Source: Prosthecobacter sp. (GTDB taxonomy: Bacteria; Verrucomicrobiota; Verrucomicrobiia; Verrucomicrobiales; Verrucomicrobiaceae). From it: a DNA stretch of 55,483 nucleotides. Location of the stretch: positions 1 through 55,483 of the forward strand of contig JAIPJY010000047.1 of assembly GCA_021733925.1 (NCBI GenBank), in the 5' to 3' direction. The notes below the pieces were generated by a model. It did not search any database, was not told the DNA's origin, and worked only from the letters and a program-made list of their open reading frames with translations. The first letter of the stretch is position 1. Each line of letters opens with the position of its first letter. The position numbers and the translations under genes were made by a program. This document shows positions 8,843-17,196 of the stretch, one piece after another.

Positions 8843-9223
8843 TTACAGCACCGGGATCTGTCGTGGCTTCGCCACTTCCTTGAGCGGCAGGCGCACGGTG
8901 AGCACGCCGTCTTCAAGCTTCGCAGTCATCTGATCCTCATTCACCGGCGTGTTGAGACGCAGACGGAGTTGGTAGCTGAGCGGTGACAGCTCGCGATGGA
9001 TCGCCTTCATGCCTTCCGGCACGTTCGTGCTGCGTTCGCCGCGAACGGTGAGGATGTTCTCATCAAGATCGAGCTTCACGCCGCTCTTCGGCACGCCCGG
9101 CAGCTCGACGCGTACTTCATACGCTTCGGCGTTGCCATTGACGTTGTAGAGCGGCTTGCGCAGGGATTCAGTGACACCGGAGGTGGCAGGGGTGCTGGTG
9201 CGGGGGGAACAGGTGGTATTCAT
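8843..9223 (-). CDS. Small heat-shock protein, Hsp20/alpha-crystallin family (second of pair)
   Basis: 126 residues. The alpha-crystallin domain runs from about residue 30 (NAEAYEVRVELPGV) to the family end pattern LEDGVLTVRLPL near 110, with a C-terminal IPV anchor (RQIPVL). These ATP-independent holdases bind unfolding proteins as oligomers. The N-terminal arm is short and Thr/Pro-rich. It is 40 bp downstream of another hsp20 gene on the same strand, and the pair shares one terminator. The two proteins differ clearly, so this is not a fresh duplication. Confidence 0.93.
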   Translation of the reverse strand: MNTTCSPRTSTPATSGVTESLRKPLYNVNGNAEAYEVRVELPGVPKSGVKLDLDENILTVRGERSTNVPEGMKAIHRELSPLSYQLRLRLNTPVNEDQMTAKLEDGVLTVRLPLKEVAKPRQIPVL

Positions 9224-9263
9224 GGTTTGTTTGGAATGGGCTTTTGGTATGGTGTTGATCAGA

Positions 9264-9701
9264 TCAGTTCAAGGTGATGGAGCGTGGTTTGCTGCGTTCC
9301 TGCTTCGGCAGGGTCACAGTCAGGATGCCGTCCTCGAGTTTCGCGGCGATGGCTTCAGCATTGACGCCATCAGGCACGGACACGGAGCGGGTAAGGCTGA
9401 AGGAGCTTTCTTTTTCGCCGTCCTTCTCGCGCTTTTCAGCGGCGACGGTGAGCAGGCCGTTGTTCAGCTCGATTTTGACATCTTCCTTCTTCACGCCCGG
9501 CACTTCAAAGCTGGCGAAGTAGTTGTCTTTGTCTTCATGCACATCCACGGCCAGCTTGTCACCGGCCACGCCGGGGAAGACTTCGCCGAGGTTGTTGATG
9601 AAGCTGCTCAAAGACGGCAGTCCGGCCAGCGGATGGCGGAACCATTCGTCGAAGTCGGAGACGCGGTTGATGCTGAAGGGGTTGGTTCGGATGAGTTTCA
9701 T
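9264..9701 (-). CDS. Small heat-shock protein, Hsp20/alpha-crystallin family (first of pair)
   Basis: 145 residues. N-terminal arm about 45 residues (FDEWFRHPLAGLPSL), then the alpha-crystallin domain (VDVHEDKDNYFASFEVPGV to LEDGILTVTLPK) and a short basic tail with RSITLN in place of a classical IxI motif. It closely follows the Hsp16-type consensus. It is the promoter-proximal gene of the pair. The long upstream region contains a cluster of TGGCAC inverted repeats (9864-9950) that could be regulatory. Confidence 0.94.
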   Translation of the reverse strand: MKLIRTNPFSINRVSDFDEWFRHPLAGLPSLSSFINNLGEVFPGVAGDKLAVDVHEDKDNYFASFEVPGVKKEDVKIELNNGLLTVAAEKREKDGEKESSFSLTRSVSVPDGVNAEAIAAKLEDGILTVTLPKQERSKPRSITLN

Positions 9702-9863
9702 AGCTTGGATAGTTTGATTTAAGTTTTGGGGGGTTGGAGTGATGTTCCGCCCACTACTTGTGCATCAGCCGTGCCAGCCGCCATCCGTGCACGTGGAAGC
9801 CTTGTAGAATCAGGGATCCAGCCTGTTCAGCGCATTTTTACCCACCTCAGGATGAGTCGTTTT

Positions 9864-9950
9864 GTGCCATGCAAATGGCACGTCTTGTCACTTCATTGGG
9901 ACATTTCGTGCCAATTCCACCGCTTCAAAAAAGACTGTCTTAAATGGCAC
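9864..9950. promoter_or_regulatory. Cluster of TGGCAC inverted repeats upstream of hsp20 pair
   Basis: GTGCCATGCAAATGGCAC at 9864-9881 is a perfect 7 bp inverted repeat around 4 bp. A second inverted pair, GTGCCA (9908-9913) and TGGCAC (9945-9950), follows. Thus four half sites lie in 87 bp, 160-250 bp upstream of the first hsp20 start. Some half sites match a sigma-54 -24 box, but none has a good -12 box at the right distance. A repressor or activator site is possible; no regulator is identified. Confidence 0.4.
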
Positions 9951-10044
9951 TCGTTAAGACCCGGATTCGTACACTTTGCACCTCGGCGCATCGTTCACTG
10001 CGCCCTGAATTTCCTTGCCTGCATGGCGTGATCCTTCGCCACTC

Positions 10045-10207
10045 CACTCCGCAAAACACCAGCCCCAAAGGGGCTGCGTATCAAAGCGAAGGGTTGCCGA
10101 GCCTAGGCGAGGCTACCCTGGTACCCGCCATCAAATCCGGAAAGCAAATCCAGTACTCCGCCACACCCCACGCCCGCCAGCAGCGTCTGCAATGAGCCCC
10201 GCCACAT
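10045..10207 (+). repeat. Dispersed intergenic repeat, copy R2
   Basis: Copy of the R family with hairpin AGCCCC-AAA-GGGGCT, second stem AGGGT…ACCCT, and the tail GGAAAGCAAA / CGCCAGCAGCGTCTGCAA / CCCCGCCAC. It lies in the 600 bp spacer between the terC stop and the hsp20 start. It is the only copy not located just 3' of a plus-strand gene. The rest of the spacer (9702-9863, 9951-10044, 10208-10301) shows nothing I can name. Confidence 0.88.
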
Positions 10208-10301
10208 CAAGAGAGCGCCGCCTGCTCCAAAGTTCACGACCAATGCTATGAACCTTCTCCACTCCGCCGCCGGACAATGCGGCAGGCTTTTGAGCACCTG
10301 T

Positions 10302-11078
<777 letters not shown>

Positions 11079-11208
11079 CGGGCAGCGATGGTAGCGGGAA
11101 ATGCCGTCTCGGCAAACACTGGGACAATTTTGCTGAAAGTACCCGCCTTGGTCACAGCCAATGCAGCAAAGGCTTTTCCATTGTCGAAATCCGTTCATAG
11201 ATTCGTCC

Positions 11209-12231
11209 ATGCCGCCCGCCAGCCTCGCAGATCTTGAAGAACGCCTCAGCCGTCCCACCCCTGCGGTCATCGAAATGATGAGCCGGCTTCCCGGCGACAT
11301 CATCGTTCTCGGTGCCGCCGGCAAGATGGGCCCCTCCCTCGCCCGCATGGCCAAACGTGCCAGTGACGAAGCAGGCACCCACCGGCGCGTCATCGCCGTT
11401 TCACGCTTCAGCTCACCGGGCGCGGCGGAGGAATTTCAGCAGCATGGCATCGATGTCATCGCCAGCGATCTCCTCTCCGCCAACGCCGTCGCCTATCTCC
11501 CCCATGCGCCGAACGTCATCTACATGGCGGGCATGAAATTCGGTGCCACCGGCCAGGCACCCATGACCTGGGCCATGAACGCCTGGCTGCCCGGCCTCGT
11601 CTGCGAGCGCTACCACCGCAGCCGCATCGCCGCCTTTTCCACCGGCAATGTCTATGGCCTCGTTCCCGTGGAGCGCGGCGGCAGCCGCGAGGAAGACACG
11701 CTCAATCCCACCGGCGAATACGCCATGAGCTGCCTCGGCCGCGAGCGCATCTTCGAGCACTTCAGCCAGACCCGCGGCACCCCCGTCTCCCTCATCCGCC
11801 TCAACTACGCCTGCGACCTCCGCTACGGCGTCATGGTGGACATCGCCCGCCAGGTCTGGAACGGCGAGCCCGTCGATGTCACCATGGGCTACTTCAACAC
11901 CATCTGGCAGGGCGATGCCAACGCACTCTCCCTCCTCAGCCTCGCCAAAGCCAGCAGCCCCCCCTGGGTCGTCAATCTCACCGGCAGCGCCACCCTCAGC
12001 GTCCGCGAAGTCGCCACCCGCTTCGGCGAACTCTTCCGCAAACCCGTGCAGATCACCGGCAAAGAAGCCCCCGACGCCCTTCTCAGCAATCCCTACCGCA
12101 GCTTCGTCGAACTCGGCATCCCCTTCATCCGCGACGAAGAACTCACCGAATGGGTCGCCACCTGGATCTCCTCCGGCCGCGAATCCCTCGGCAAACCCAC
12201 CCACTTCGAATCCCGCGACGGGAAGTTTTGA
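11209..12231 (+). CDS. NAD-dependent epimerase/dehydratase family protein
   Basis: 340 residues from MPPASLADLEERLSRP; an in-frame ATG 48 bp upstream (11161) is possible but gives a non-family extension. N-terminal Rossmann fold with GAAGKMG (35-41) as the dinucleotide motif. The later STGNVYG and GEYAMSCLGRERIFEH blocks correspond to the SDR catalytic Ser and Tyr regions, with the Tyr present but the Lys replaced, so the catalytic set is unusual for extended SDRs. It may act on a nucleotide sugar or a carboxylic acid sugar. Divergent from terC. Confidence 0.82.
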   Translation: MPPASLADLEERLSRPTPAVIEMMSRLPGDIIVLGAAGKMGPSLARMAKRASDEAGTHRRVIAVSRFSSPGAAEEFQQHGIDVIASDLLSANAVAYLPHAPNVIYMAGMKFGATGQAPMTWAMNAWLPGLVCERYHRSRIAAFSTGNVYGLVPVERGGSREEDTLNPTGEYAMSCLGRERIFEHFSQTRGTPVSLIRLNYACDLRYGVMVDIARQVWNGEPVDVTMGYFNTIWQGDANALSLLSLAKASSPPWVVNLTGSATLSVREVATRFGELFRKPVQITGKEAPDALLSNPYRSFVELGIPFIRDEELTEWVATWISSGRESLGKPTHFESRDGKF

Positions 12232-12252
12232 GAAACTCACCTCGAAGAGAAT

Positions 12253-12897
12253 ATGCGCAATCTTCTTGCCATTGCTGCCTTGGTAATCTTCGGCCTCGGT
12301 TGTCATAAAACCGTCAAACAAGAGATGGCACCTGAATTGAACGAAACAGACAAATACATTCTCGGTGCCATCCACAAATGGGTCTGGTCGGGATTTTATT
12401 CTCCTGAAGAGGTGGATCAAATGATCGACGATATCCTCGAGGAGGATGCAAATGAGCAGATGTTGCGAGCAGCCGTGTCGCCAGAGTTCACAAAGAAACA
12501 AGCGGCGGAGAAGGATTGGCCGAAGATTACCGATTGTGACCGCCTAAACACAGTCTTTGCTGCGCTGGACAAACGAGGTGTCCTTTGTTTACACAACTCC
12601 GGTTTCGAAATGTCAGATGGGCACACCGACGCTTTTGAAACGCTTTCCAAACAACCCAAGACTCGTTACTTCGGCTATTGTTTCTATCATGGACAAGATG
12701 TTGAACGTGCCATGGAGTCAGGGGGATTGATGCTGGCCTTTGATCATGTAAAAGACGAAGATCCCGACAAACTGAAGGTGGGCCTGGCTTTGAAAGAAGA
12801 ATTGGAACGCGCTGGATTTGCGTTGGAGTGGAATGGCACAAGCGACCAACGCATCAACATTCCAAAGTTTGATTGGAAGCGCAGATACAAGCCATAG
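12253..12897 (+). CDS. Putative lipoprotein with DUF6891-like domain
   Basis: 214 residues. The N-terminus is a lipoprotein signal ending in a plausible lipobox (FGLGC, C at 17). The remainder resembles DUF6891-type proteins: YFGYCFYHGQDVERAMESGG, LMLAFDHVK, a helix ending in GFALEWNGT, and a final FDWKRRYKP. That domain is normally cytosolic in other bacteria, so a lipidated form is odd, or the start may be further in. GC is lower than that of its upstream neighbour. It starts 21 bp after the epimerase gene, and a pyrB 3' fragment follows 6 bp after its stop. Confidence 0.65.
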   Translation: MRNLLAIAALVIFGLGCHKTVKQEMAPELNETDKYILGAIHKWVWSGFYSPEEVDQMIDDILEEDANEQMLRAAVSPEFTKKQAAEKDWPKITDCDRLNTVFAALDKRGVLCLHNSGFEMSDGHTDAFETLSKQPKTRYFGYCFYHGQDVERAMESGGLMLAFDHVKDEDPDKLKVGLALKEELERAGFALEWNGTSDQRINIPKFDWKRRYKP

Positions 12898-12903
12898 TCA
12901 AAA

Positions 12904-12939
12904 TCACTCCACCGCCCCCGGCCTTAGTCAGTAGAGTAG
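12904..12939 (-). pseudogene. Short remnant of pyrB 3' end (first copy)
   Basis: Read on the minus strand, these 36 bp translate to LLY-stop-LRPGAVE-stop; the intact pyrB at 19367 ends VLYWLRPGAVE-stop. The Trp codon TGG has become TGA and the terminal stop is TGA rather than TAG. It is in the same orientation as pyrB and 6.4 kb from it. It is short, but the agreement in frame, orientation and stop position, with a second longer remnant at 14584, makes chance unlikely. Nothing else is seen in the spacer apart from repeat R3. Confidence 0.65.
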
Positions 12940-13008
12940 CTTGCCTGGCTTTCAGCGCCTCCTGAAGTGAGATCATTCTACCTATGACACTCAGGTCAAC
13001 GAGCGACT

Positions 13009-13158
13009 CCAGCACCAAAGGTGCTGCGGATTACAGCCCAGGGTCAGCCGAGCCTCAGCGAGGCGACCCTGGGTACAGCAGCGCAATCGGAAAGCAAACC
13101 CATCACTCCGCCGCACATCGCGCCCACCAGCAGCGTCCTCAACCAGCTCCGCCGCACC
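13009..13158 (+). repeat. Dispersed intergenic repeat, copy R3
   Basis: Copy of the R family. The first hairpin is AGCACC-AAA-GGTGCT: both sides of the stem differ from R1 (AGCCCC/GGGGCT) in a compensating way. The second stem is CCCAGGGT…ACCCTGGG around GCCGAGCC…GCGAGGC. The tail has GGAAAGCAAA, CCCACCAGCAGCGTC and CTCCGCCGCAC. It lies between two plus-strand genes in a 402 bp spacer. Confidence 0.88.
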
Positions 13159-13299
13159 CACGCGCCTCCATCACACAACGCTCCAATACCGCCGATCTCC
13201 CGCACCGCAAAATTCACACCCTGTAGATTTGCTCACCCGTGTCAGATATTTCTTTATTGCCTTGTTGAGGGCAATGGGCTGCTTAACATAAATCATGAA

Positions 13300-14166
13300 A
13301 TGCAGTTCTTCATACGAGCCATCGTTCTTCTCTTTATAATCCCTGTCTGCACCTTGCTCGCTGGGGTGGTTATAATGTTTGTGGTGCTGCCAAGTCTAGG
13401 CGTGGTGGAAACCAAGAGCGGGCGTTACATCGAATTAGCGCTTCTTTTGGTGATGCTTGTCGGCTCGACTTGGCTGTATGTGCGCTCTTGGAAAAAGCCC
13501 GATGGGCAATCAGCTCCTCCCAGATCTTCCACATCTATGCGCAGCGGTTTTATCTTGGCACTTGCCATGGTCATCGGCGTCCCCTTTTACTATTTGAAAT
13601 ACAAATCCTCACGGGAGGATGCCGCACTTCAGCAGCGGCCTGGTCACGCCGCCTTTCTAGCCGCCAATGATTTGGTGGCGGGAAGCAGCCAGGGCATCGC
13701 ACATGGCAACAGTCCCGAAGCACAAGAACTGGCAAAAGCTCTCTCCTCCAGACTTAAAGAGGCCCGCGAAATGGGAATCGATAGCCGGAAATCAGCACCG
13801 ATCGTTTCACTCACGCACGGCCAGTTCCTCACCTACTGCCTGCTCACAAAGGACAGCTGCGTGTTCATGGTGCATGTTCCCGAATTGAGAAAATACTCAT
13901 CTGAGGCCAAGGATTTCATCACCAAAGCCGCTTGGGTCGCGGCCTTGGACATCACCCAGCCGCACCAAGCCGATCTTCGGAAGCTCGCTGTCGGTCTTCG
14001 TGGTGTGCTCCTGTATGACCGCGTAGCCGCTGCACATCTGAACCCTGCGGAAGACCAGCCTTCGATCAAACCTGGGTATGTCATCGGCGACACCGAATGC
14101 CGGAAATTCCTTCAGGGCTTCTTCACATCAGCTTCTGCAGCTTTGGATGTCTCGTCCACGGAGTAA
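13300..14166 (+). CDS. Hypothetical membrane protein
   Basis: 288 residues from MQFFIRAIVLL; the frame runs further upstream only because it passes through repeat R3. Three hydrophobic segments lie in the N-terminal third (about 5-30, 46-62, 83-99), followed by a soluble domain of about 190 residues with LTHGQFLTYCLL, CVFMVHVPEL, and KLAVGLRGVLLYDRV. I do not recognise the family. GC is lower than in the housekeeping genes. The gene is bracketed by repeats R3 and R4 and by two pyrB fragments, which suggests an inserted or rearranged segment. Confidence 0.65.
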   Translation: MQFFIRAIVLLFIIPVCTLLAGVVIMFVVLPSLGVVETKSGRYIELALLLVMLVGSTWLYVRSWKKPDGQSAPPRSSTSMRSGFILALAMVIGVPFYYLKYKSSREDAALQQRPGHAAFLAANDLVAGSSQGIAHGNSPEAQELAKALSSRLKEAREMGIDSRKSAPIVSLTHGQFLTYCLLTKDSCVFMVHVPELRKYSSEAKDFITKAAWVAALDITQPHQADLRKLAVGLRGVLLYDRVAAAHLNPAEDQPSIKPGYVIGDTECRKFLQGFFTSASAALDVSSTE

Positions 14167-14535
14167 TACCACGATCAATTGAAAACAGGTCTGTCCCCAG
14201 ATCGAATCAGCTGCACTAACTGGGATCATTCACCTGCGGAGCCCCTCTCCTGTCTTGAAGGCCAACGGCCTTCCGTATCATAGCGAAGGGATGCCGAGCC
14301 TCGGCGAGGCTTCCCTGGTACTGGCCGACACCCTCCGGGCAGCAAACCCAGCGCGCCCTTCGCACGCCGCGTCCACCAGCAGCGCCTGCCCGCCATTCCG
14401 CCGCACGCAGGCAGTGCTCCCGCAAGCCCCCATGTCTGCTCTCGATGCCTCCACCCAGTTCATAGGGGATCACTCGGTCGCACAAATCTCGTCAGTCGGC
14501 TGAATGACAGACCCGTTTTCAATCCAGTGTGGTAT
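14166..14535. mobile_element. Inverted-repeat-bounded 370 bp element (MITE-like)
   Basis: Left end 14166-14195 and right end 14506-14535 are inverted copies: both contain ATTGAAAAC-A/G-GGTCTGTC (one mismatch in 18) and an outer ATACCAC, with a few mismatches between. The left end begins at the last base of the preceding gene's stop codon. No gene lies inside; repeat R4 (14256-14406) does. The structure fits a non-autonomous element mobilised by a transposase elsewhere. No target-site duplication is obvious. Confidence 0.55.
14256..14406 (+). repeat. Dispersed intergenic repeat, copy R4
   Basis: Divergent copy of the R family with hairpin AAGGCC-AAC-GGCCTT and second stem AGGGA…TCCCT (AGGGT…ACCCT in R2): both changes preserve pairing. 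The tail keeps CAGCAAACCCA and CCACCAGCAGCG. It lies within the inverted-repeat-bounded element 14166-14535. Confidence 0.8.
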
Positions 14536-14583
14536 AAACTGCTCAAGCAGAGACCCGATAAATCAGCTTCTCCGGGAAATCTC

Positions 14584-14662
14584 TCACTCCACCGCCCCCG
14601 GACTCCGCCAGTACGGCACGCTCATCCTCACCGCGATCCCATTTTCCACCTCATCCCCGCAC
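14584..14662 (-). pseudogene. Remnant of pyrB 3' end (second copy)
   Basis: Minus-strand translation of 14584-14649 gives VENGIAVRMSVPYWRSPGAVE and a stop; the intact pyrB ends VENGIAVRMSVLYWLRPGAVE and a stop. About 55 of the last 66 bp are identical. The next bases (TCATCCCCGCA) match pyrB again after a gap of roughly 20 bp, so the copy has an internal deletion. It lies next to the 3' end of the beta-propeller gene and has no 5' part. Confidence 0.85.
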
Positions 14663-14682
14663 ATCCATCGCGTTCGCAGGTC

Positions 14683-15939
14683 TCACCGCTTCACTCCAAA
14701 ACAATACGCAAACTTGTCCGAGCGCAAAAATATCTGCCCATCCGACACTCCCAGGCTCGCGTTCGTCACATTGACATCATCCGCGATCACATTCGTTGCC
14801 AGCACCTCAAATTGCGGTTTGGCGGCCAGAACCACGGAACCTGACTGGCGGCTCGTGTAGTACAACCGGTCGCCGCTGAGCAGCGGCGTCGCATACCAGC
14901 GCGCGCGCGTCCCCTTCAACAGCGGCTGCTCATAGACCACCTCCCCCGTCTTCGCATCCAGGCATGTCGCGGTGCCGCGCGTGTCATTGACGAAGTAAAG
15001 ATGCCCATCGTGATACACCGGCGAGCCGACGTTCGAGCCCTTCTGCACCTGCCAGACGATGTGAGTCGCGGTGACGTCGCCTTTGCCACCCGCGCGCACG
15101 GCGAAGGCCTTGCCTCCGCCACCGAGCACAAACACCACGCCATCATGCGCCACCACCGATGGGCACAGCTCCGCAGCCTTGATGCCGTCGCAGGACCACA
15201 GTTCTTTGCCGTCCTTCGGATCAAAGGCGCGCAGTTTGCCGCTGGAGTTCACCACGAGTTCATCGTGATCCCCCACCTTCACAATCGTCGGCGTGTTCCA
15301 TGAAGCCGGAAAGCCCGTCGCGCTCCAGACCGTCTTGCCCGTCTTGCGATCCAGCGCGAGCAGTTGATTGCTCTCCAGCGCGGCGTTCACGATCAGCAGA
15401 TCGCCATACAGGATGGGCGATGTCCCGACACCCCAGGGATGCGGCTTTTCACCCACACTCACATCCCACACCTTCTTGCCGTCCATGGTGAAGGCAAAGA
15501 TTCCCGCGTTGGCCATGAAGAAAAACACGCCTTTGCCATCGGTAACCGCTGAGCTTGATGCATAACCATGCATGGTGATGTAGCTGCCGTTGTAAGCCGT
15601 TTCCGGCAGGTCGGTCTTCACCGGGTAGTCCCACAGAATCTTGCCGCTGCGCTTGTCGAGGCACAACGCATGCCGTGTCAGATCGCTCATCTCTCCAGGC
15701 GCTTTGATGTCCACTCCATAGCCGCTGTAGCTGGTGAGGAAGACCCGCTCCCCGCTCACGATGGGGCTTGAGGAACCCGGTCCCGGCAGCTCGGTGCGCC
15801 AGACTAGGTTGTCCTTCTCACTCCAGTTCAGCGGCAGGTTCGTCTCCGTGGTCACACCGTCGCCAGTGGGACCTCGAAACTGCGGCCAGTCGGCGGCAAA
15901 GCAAGGCAGAGAGAGGGCGGTCAGGAGCAGCGCACGCAT
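14683..15939 (-). CDS. Secreted PQQ-type beta-propeller repeat protein
   Basis: 418 residues. Signal peptide 1-15 (MRALLLTALSLPCFA), then the planctomycete/verrucomicrobial start motif DWPQFRGPTGDGV. Blade repeats carry the PQQ-like/BamB-like pattern: LVWRTELPGPGSSSPIV, LDKRSGKILWDYPV, LDRKTGKTVWSATG, FDPKDGKELWSCDG, LDAKTGEVVYEQPL. Probably eight blades. These periplasmic proteins are usually annotated as BamB-like; a scaffold or sugar-related function is possible and no catalytic site is visible. A paralog lies at 17815-19125. Confidence 0.88.
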   Translation of the reverse strand: MRALLLTALSLPCFAADWPQFRGPTGDGVTTETNLPLNWSEKDNLVWRTELPGPGSSSPIVSGERVFLTSYSGYGVDIKAPGEMSDLTRHALCLDKRSGKILWDYPVKTDLPETAYNGSYITMHGYASSSAVTDGKGVFFFMANAGIFAFTMDGKKVWDVSVGEKPHPWGVGTSPILYGDLLIVNAALESNQLLALDRKTGKTVWSATGFPASWNTPTIVKVGDHDELVVNSSGKLRAFDPKDGKELWSCDGIKAAELCPSVVAHDGVVFVLGGGGKAFAVRAGGKGDVTATHIVWQVQKGSNVGSPVYHDGHLYFVNDTRGTATCLDAKTGEVVYEQPLLKGTRARWYATPLLSGDRLYYTSRQSGSVVLAAKPQFEVLATNVIADDVNVTNASLGVSDGQIFLRSDKFAYCFGVKR

Positions 15940-16060
15940 GGCAGGGAATGGGTTGGTTGGTTGGTTAATGTCACAACGGTTAAATCCCAGATTGCTTGCA
16001 TCCAGAACTCCCGTACGCAGACCCAGATGCGTGGACTCGCAGCGAGGGCGGCACCGGCGT

Positions 16061-16936
16061 TTACTGAACGCCGCTCAAGGGATGCGATTTCACCGCGTCC
16101 CACGCCAGCTCTTGCAGCAGGCGGTTGAGCGCTTCTCCGTGTGTGTCTTTGCTCAGCGCCGGCGGACAAGGCAGGCCGGCGGGCGAACGGCGGTAGATCA
16201 CCGCGAAATGGCAGTAGGCGGTCAGCCATTGCAACGGGGGTGTCGCATGGCCGATCGCATCAGTGAACAGATCGTTCTGCTGCTTCAATCCCGGTGCCTC
16301 GCCCGCAATGATTTTCGCGCGCAAGGCCAGTGACGCCTGCCCGACAGGGACGACGAACACCACCTGCCTGCCCAACTTTTGATTCAGCTCCCGGGCATGG
16401 TCGTCCATGCTCTTGTAGTAAGGTTCATTGATCGAGCGCAGCTCCGCGACCGTGCGTGCGTTCCGGTCCACAAGCTCCGGGCGCTTCTTCTTGTAGTTCA
16501 GGTCAAAGACATCGAATGGCAGCCAGAACTCCTGGATCGTGACGCGGATGTCAGGCCGATGCTCCAGACCCAGCTTCGCGAAGTTTTCGATCCCGTCGTC
16601 CGGCAGATAGATGGGTGACAGCGTGAGAACGTCCACCTGACCGCCACGCAGGGCCGTCTTGAGGATGTTTTTCTCGTCCGCCACGTTCCAATGCTGATAG
16701 ACATAGGAGCCGCCGATCGAGCTGACGCCTGCCTGCTGGTGATCAGGAATGCCCGCCGCCTTGGCCAGATCAGCCAGCATCTTCGGCATAAACATATGGA
16801 AGCTGTGCCCCGCCGAGAAGACGCGCACACCTTTGTCCACCGGCTTGACTTGCGCCGTCGCTGGCAGCCATGCGCCGGCAAGCAGGATCACCGCCAATAG
16901 CGATGTGGGGATTCGGAGGTGCGGTGCAGGTTTCAT
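16061..16936 (-). CDS. Secreted SGNH-hydrolase-like protein
   Basis: 291 residues from MKPAPHLRIPTSLL; an ATG 27 bp further upstream (16963) is possible. Signal peptide 1-28 with an ATA-Q cleavage site. Just after it comes VRVFSAGHSFHMFMPKML, which resembles SGNH block I (G-x-S-F) with His in place of Asp/Asn. The region GGSYVYQHWN fits the oxyanion area, and a block like GGQVDVLTLSPIY follows. A D-x-x-H block near the C-terminus is not obvious, so activity is uncertain. Its neighbours are other exported proteins on the same strand. Confidence 0.65.
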   Translation of the reverse strand: MKPAPHLRIPTSLLAVILLAGAWLPATAQVKPVDKGVRVFSAGHSFHMFMPKMLADLAKAAGIPDHQQAGVSSIGGSYVYQHWNVADEKNILKTALRGGQVDVLTLSPIYLPDDGIENFAKLGLEHRPDIRVTIQEFWLPFDVFDLNYKKKRPELVDRNARTVAELRSINEPYYKSMDDHARELNQKLGRQVVFVVPVGQASLALRAKIIAGEAPGLKQQNDLFTDAIGHATPPLQWLTAYCHFAVIYRRSPAGLPCPPALSKDTHGEALNRLLQELAWDAVKSHPLSGVQ

Positions 16937-16973
16937 GGCAGGGAGAGACAAAGACAGATTCATGGCAAAGATA

Positions 16974-17168
16974 TCACGGTTGGCGTGGCGAAGTCTTCCA
17001 CGGGTCGCCTTCTTTGACCGTCTCGGCGCCAGAAGACTGGCGTTTCGCGGGTGTGCCGTGGTCGAACCACCAGTGATCGTTCTCGATCGGCTGGCCGTTG
17101 TTGAAGCCAAAGTGAAGGGTCTCAGTGATGAAACCGTCCGCGGCGAAAACTGTGCGCGGTGGTTTCAT
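16974..17168 (-). CDS. Possible small ORF or gene remnant
   Basis: 64 residues, no signal peptide, rich in aromatic and charged residues (HFGFNNGQPIENDHWWFDHG, then a polar tail). I cannot place it in a family. It lies between two secreted-protein genes on the same strand and could be a small gene, or the leftover end of a larger one. Composition is coding-like, but evidence is weak. Confidence 0.3.
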   Translation of the reverse strand: MKPPRTVFAADGFITETLHFGFNNGQPIENDHWWFDHGTPAKRQSSGAETVKEGDPWKTSPRQP

Positions 17169-17196
17169 CCGTGGAGTTTCAGGTGAGAAAGTTTGC

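Noticed and set aside
9864-9950. Sigma-54 promoter upstream of hsp20
   Set aside because: TGGCAC matches the -24 element, but no half site has TTGC at the correct distance on either strand.
13021-13299. Upstream extension of the 288-residue membrane protein
   Set aside because: This part is a translation of repeat R3 and a spacer; the sensible start is the ATG before the first membrane segment.
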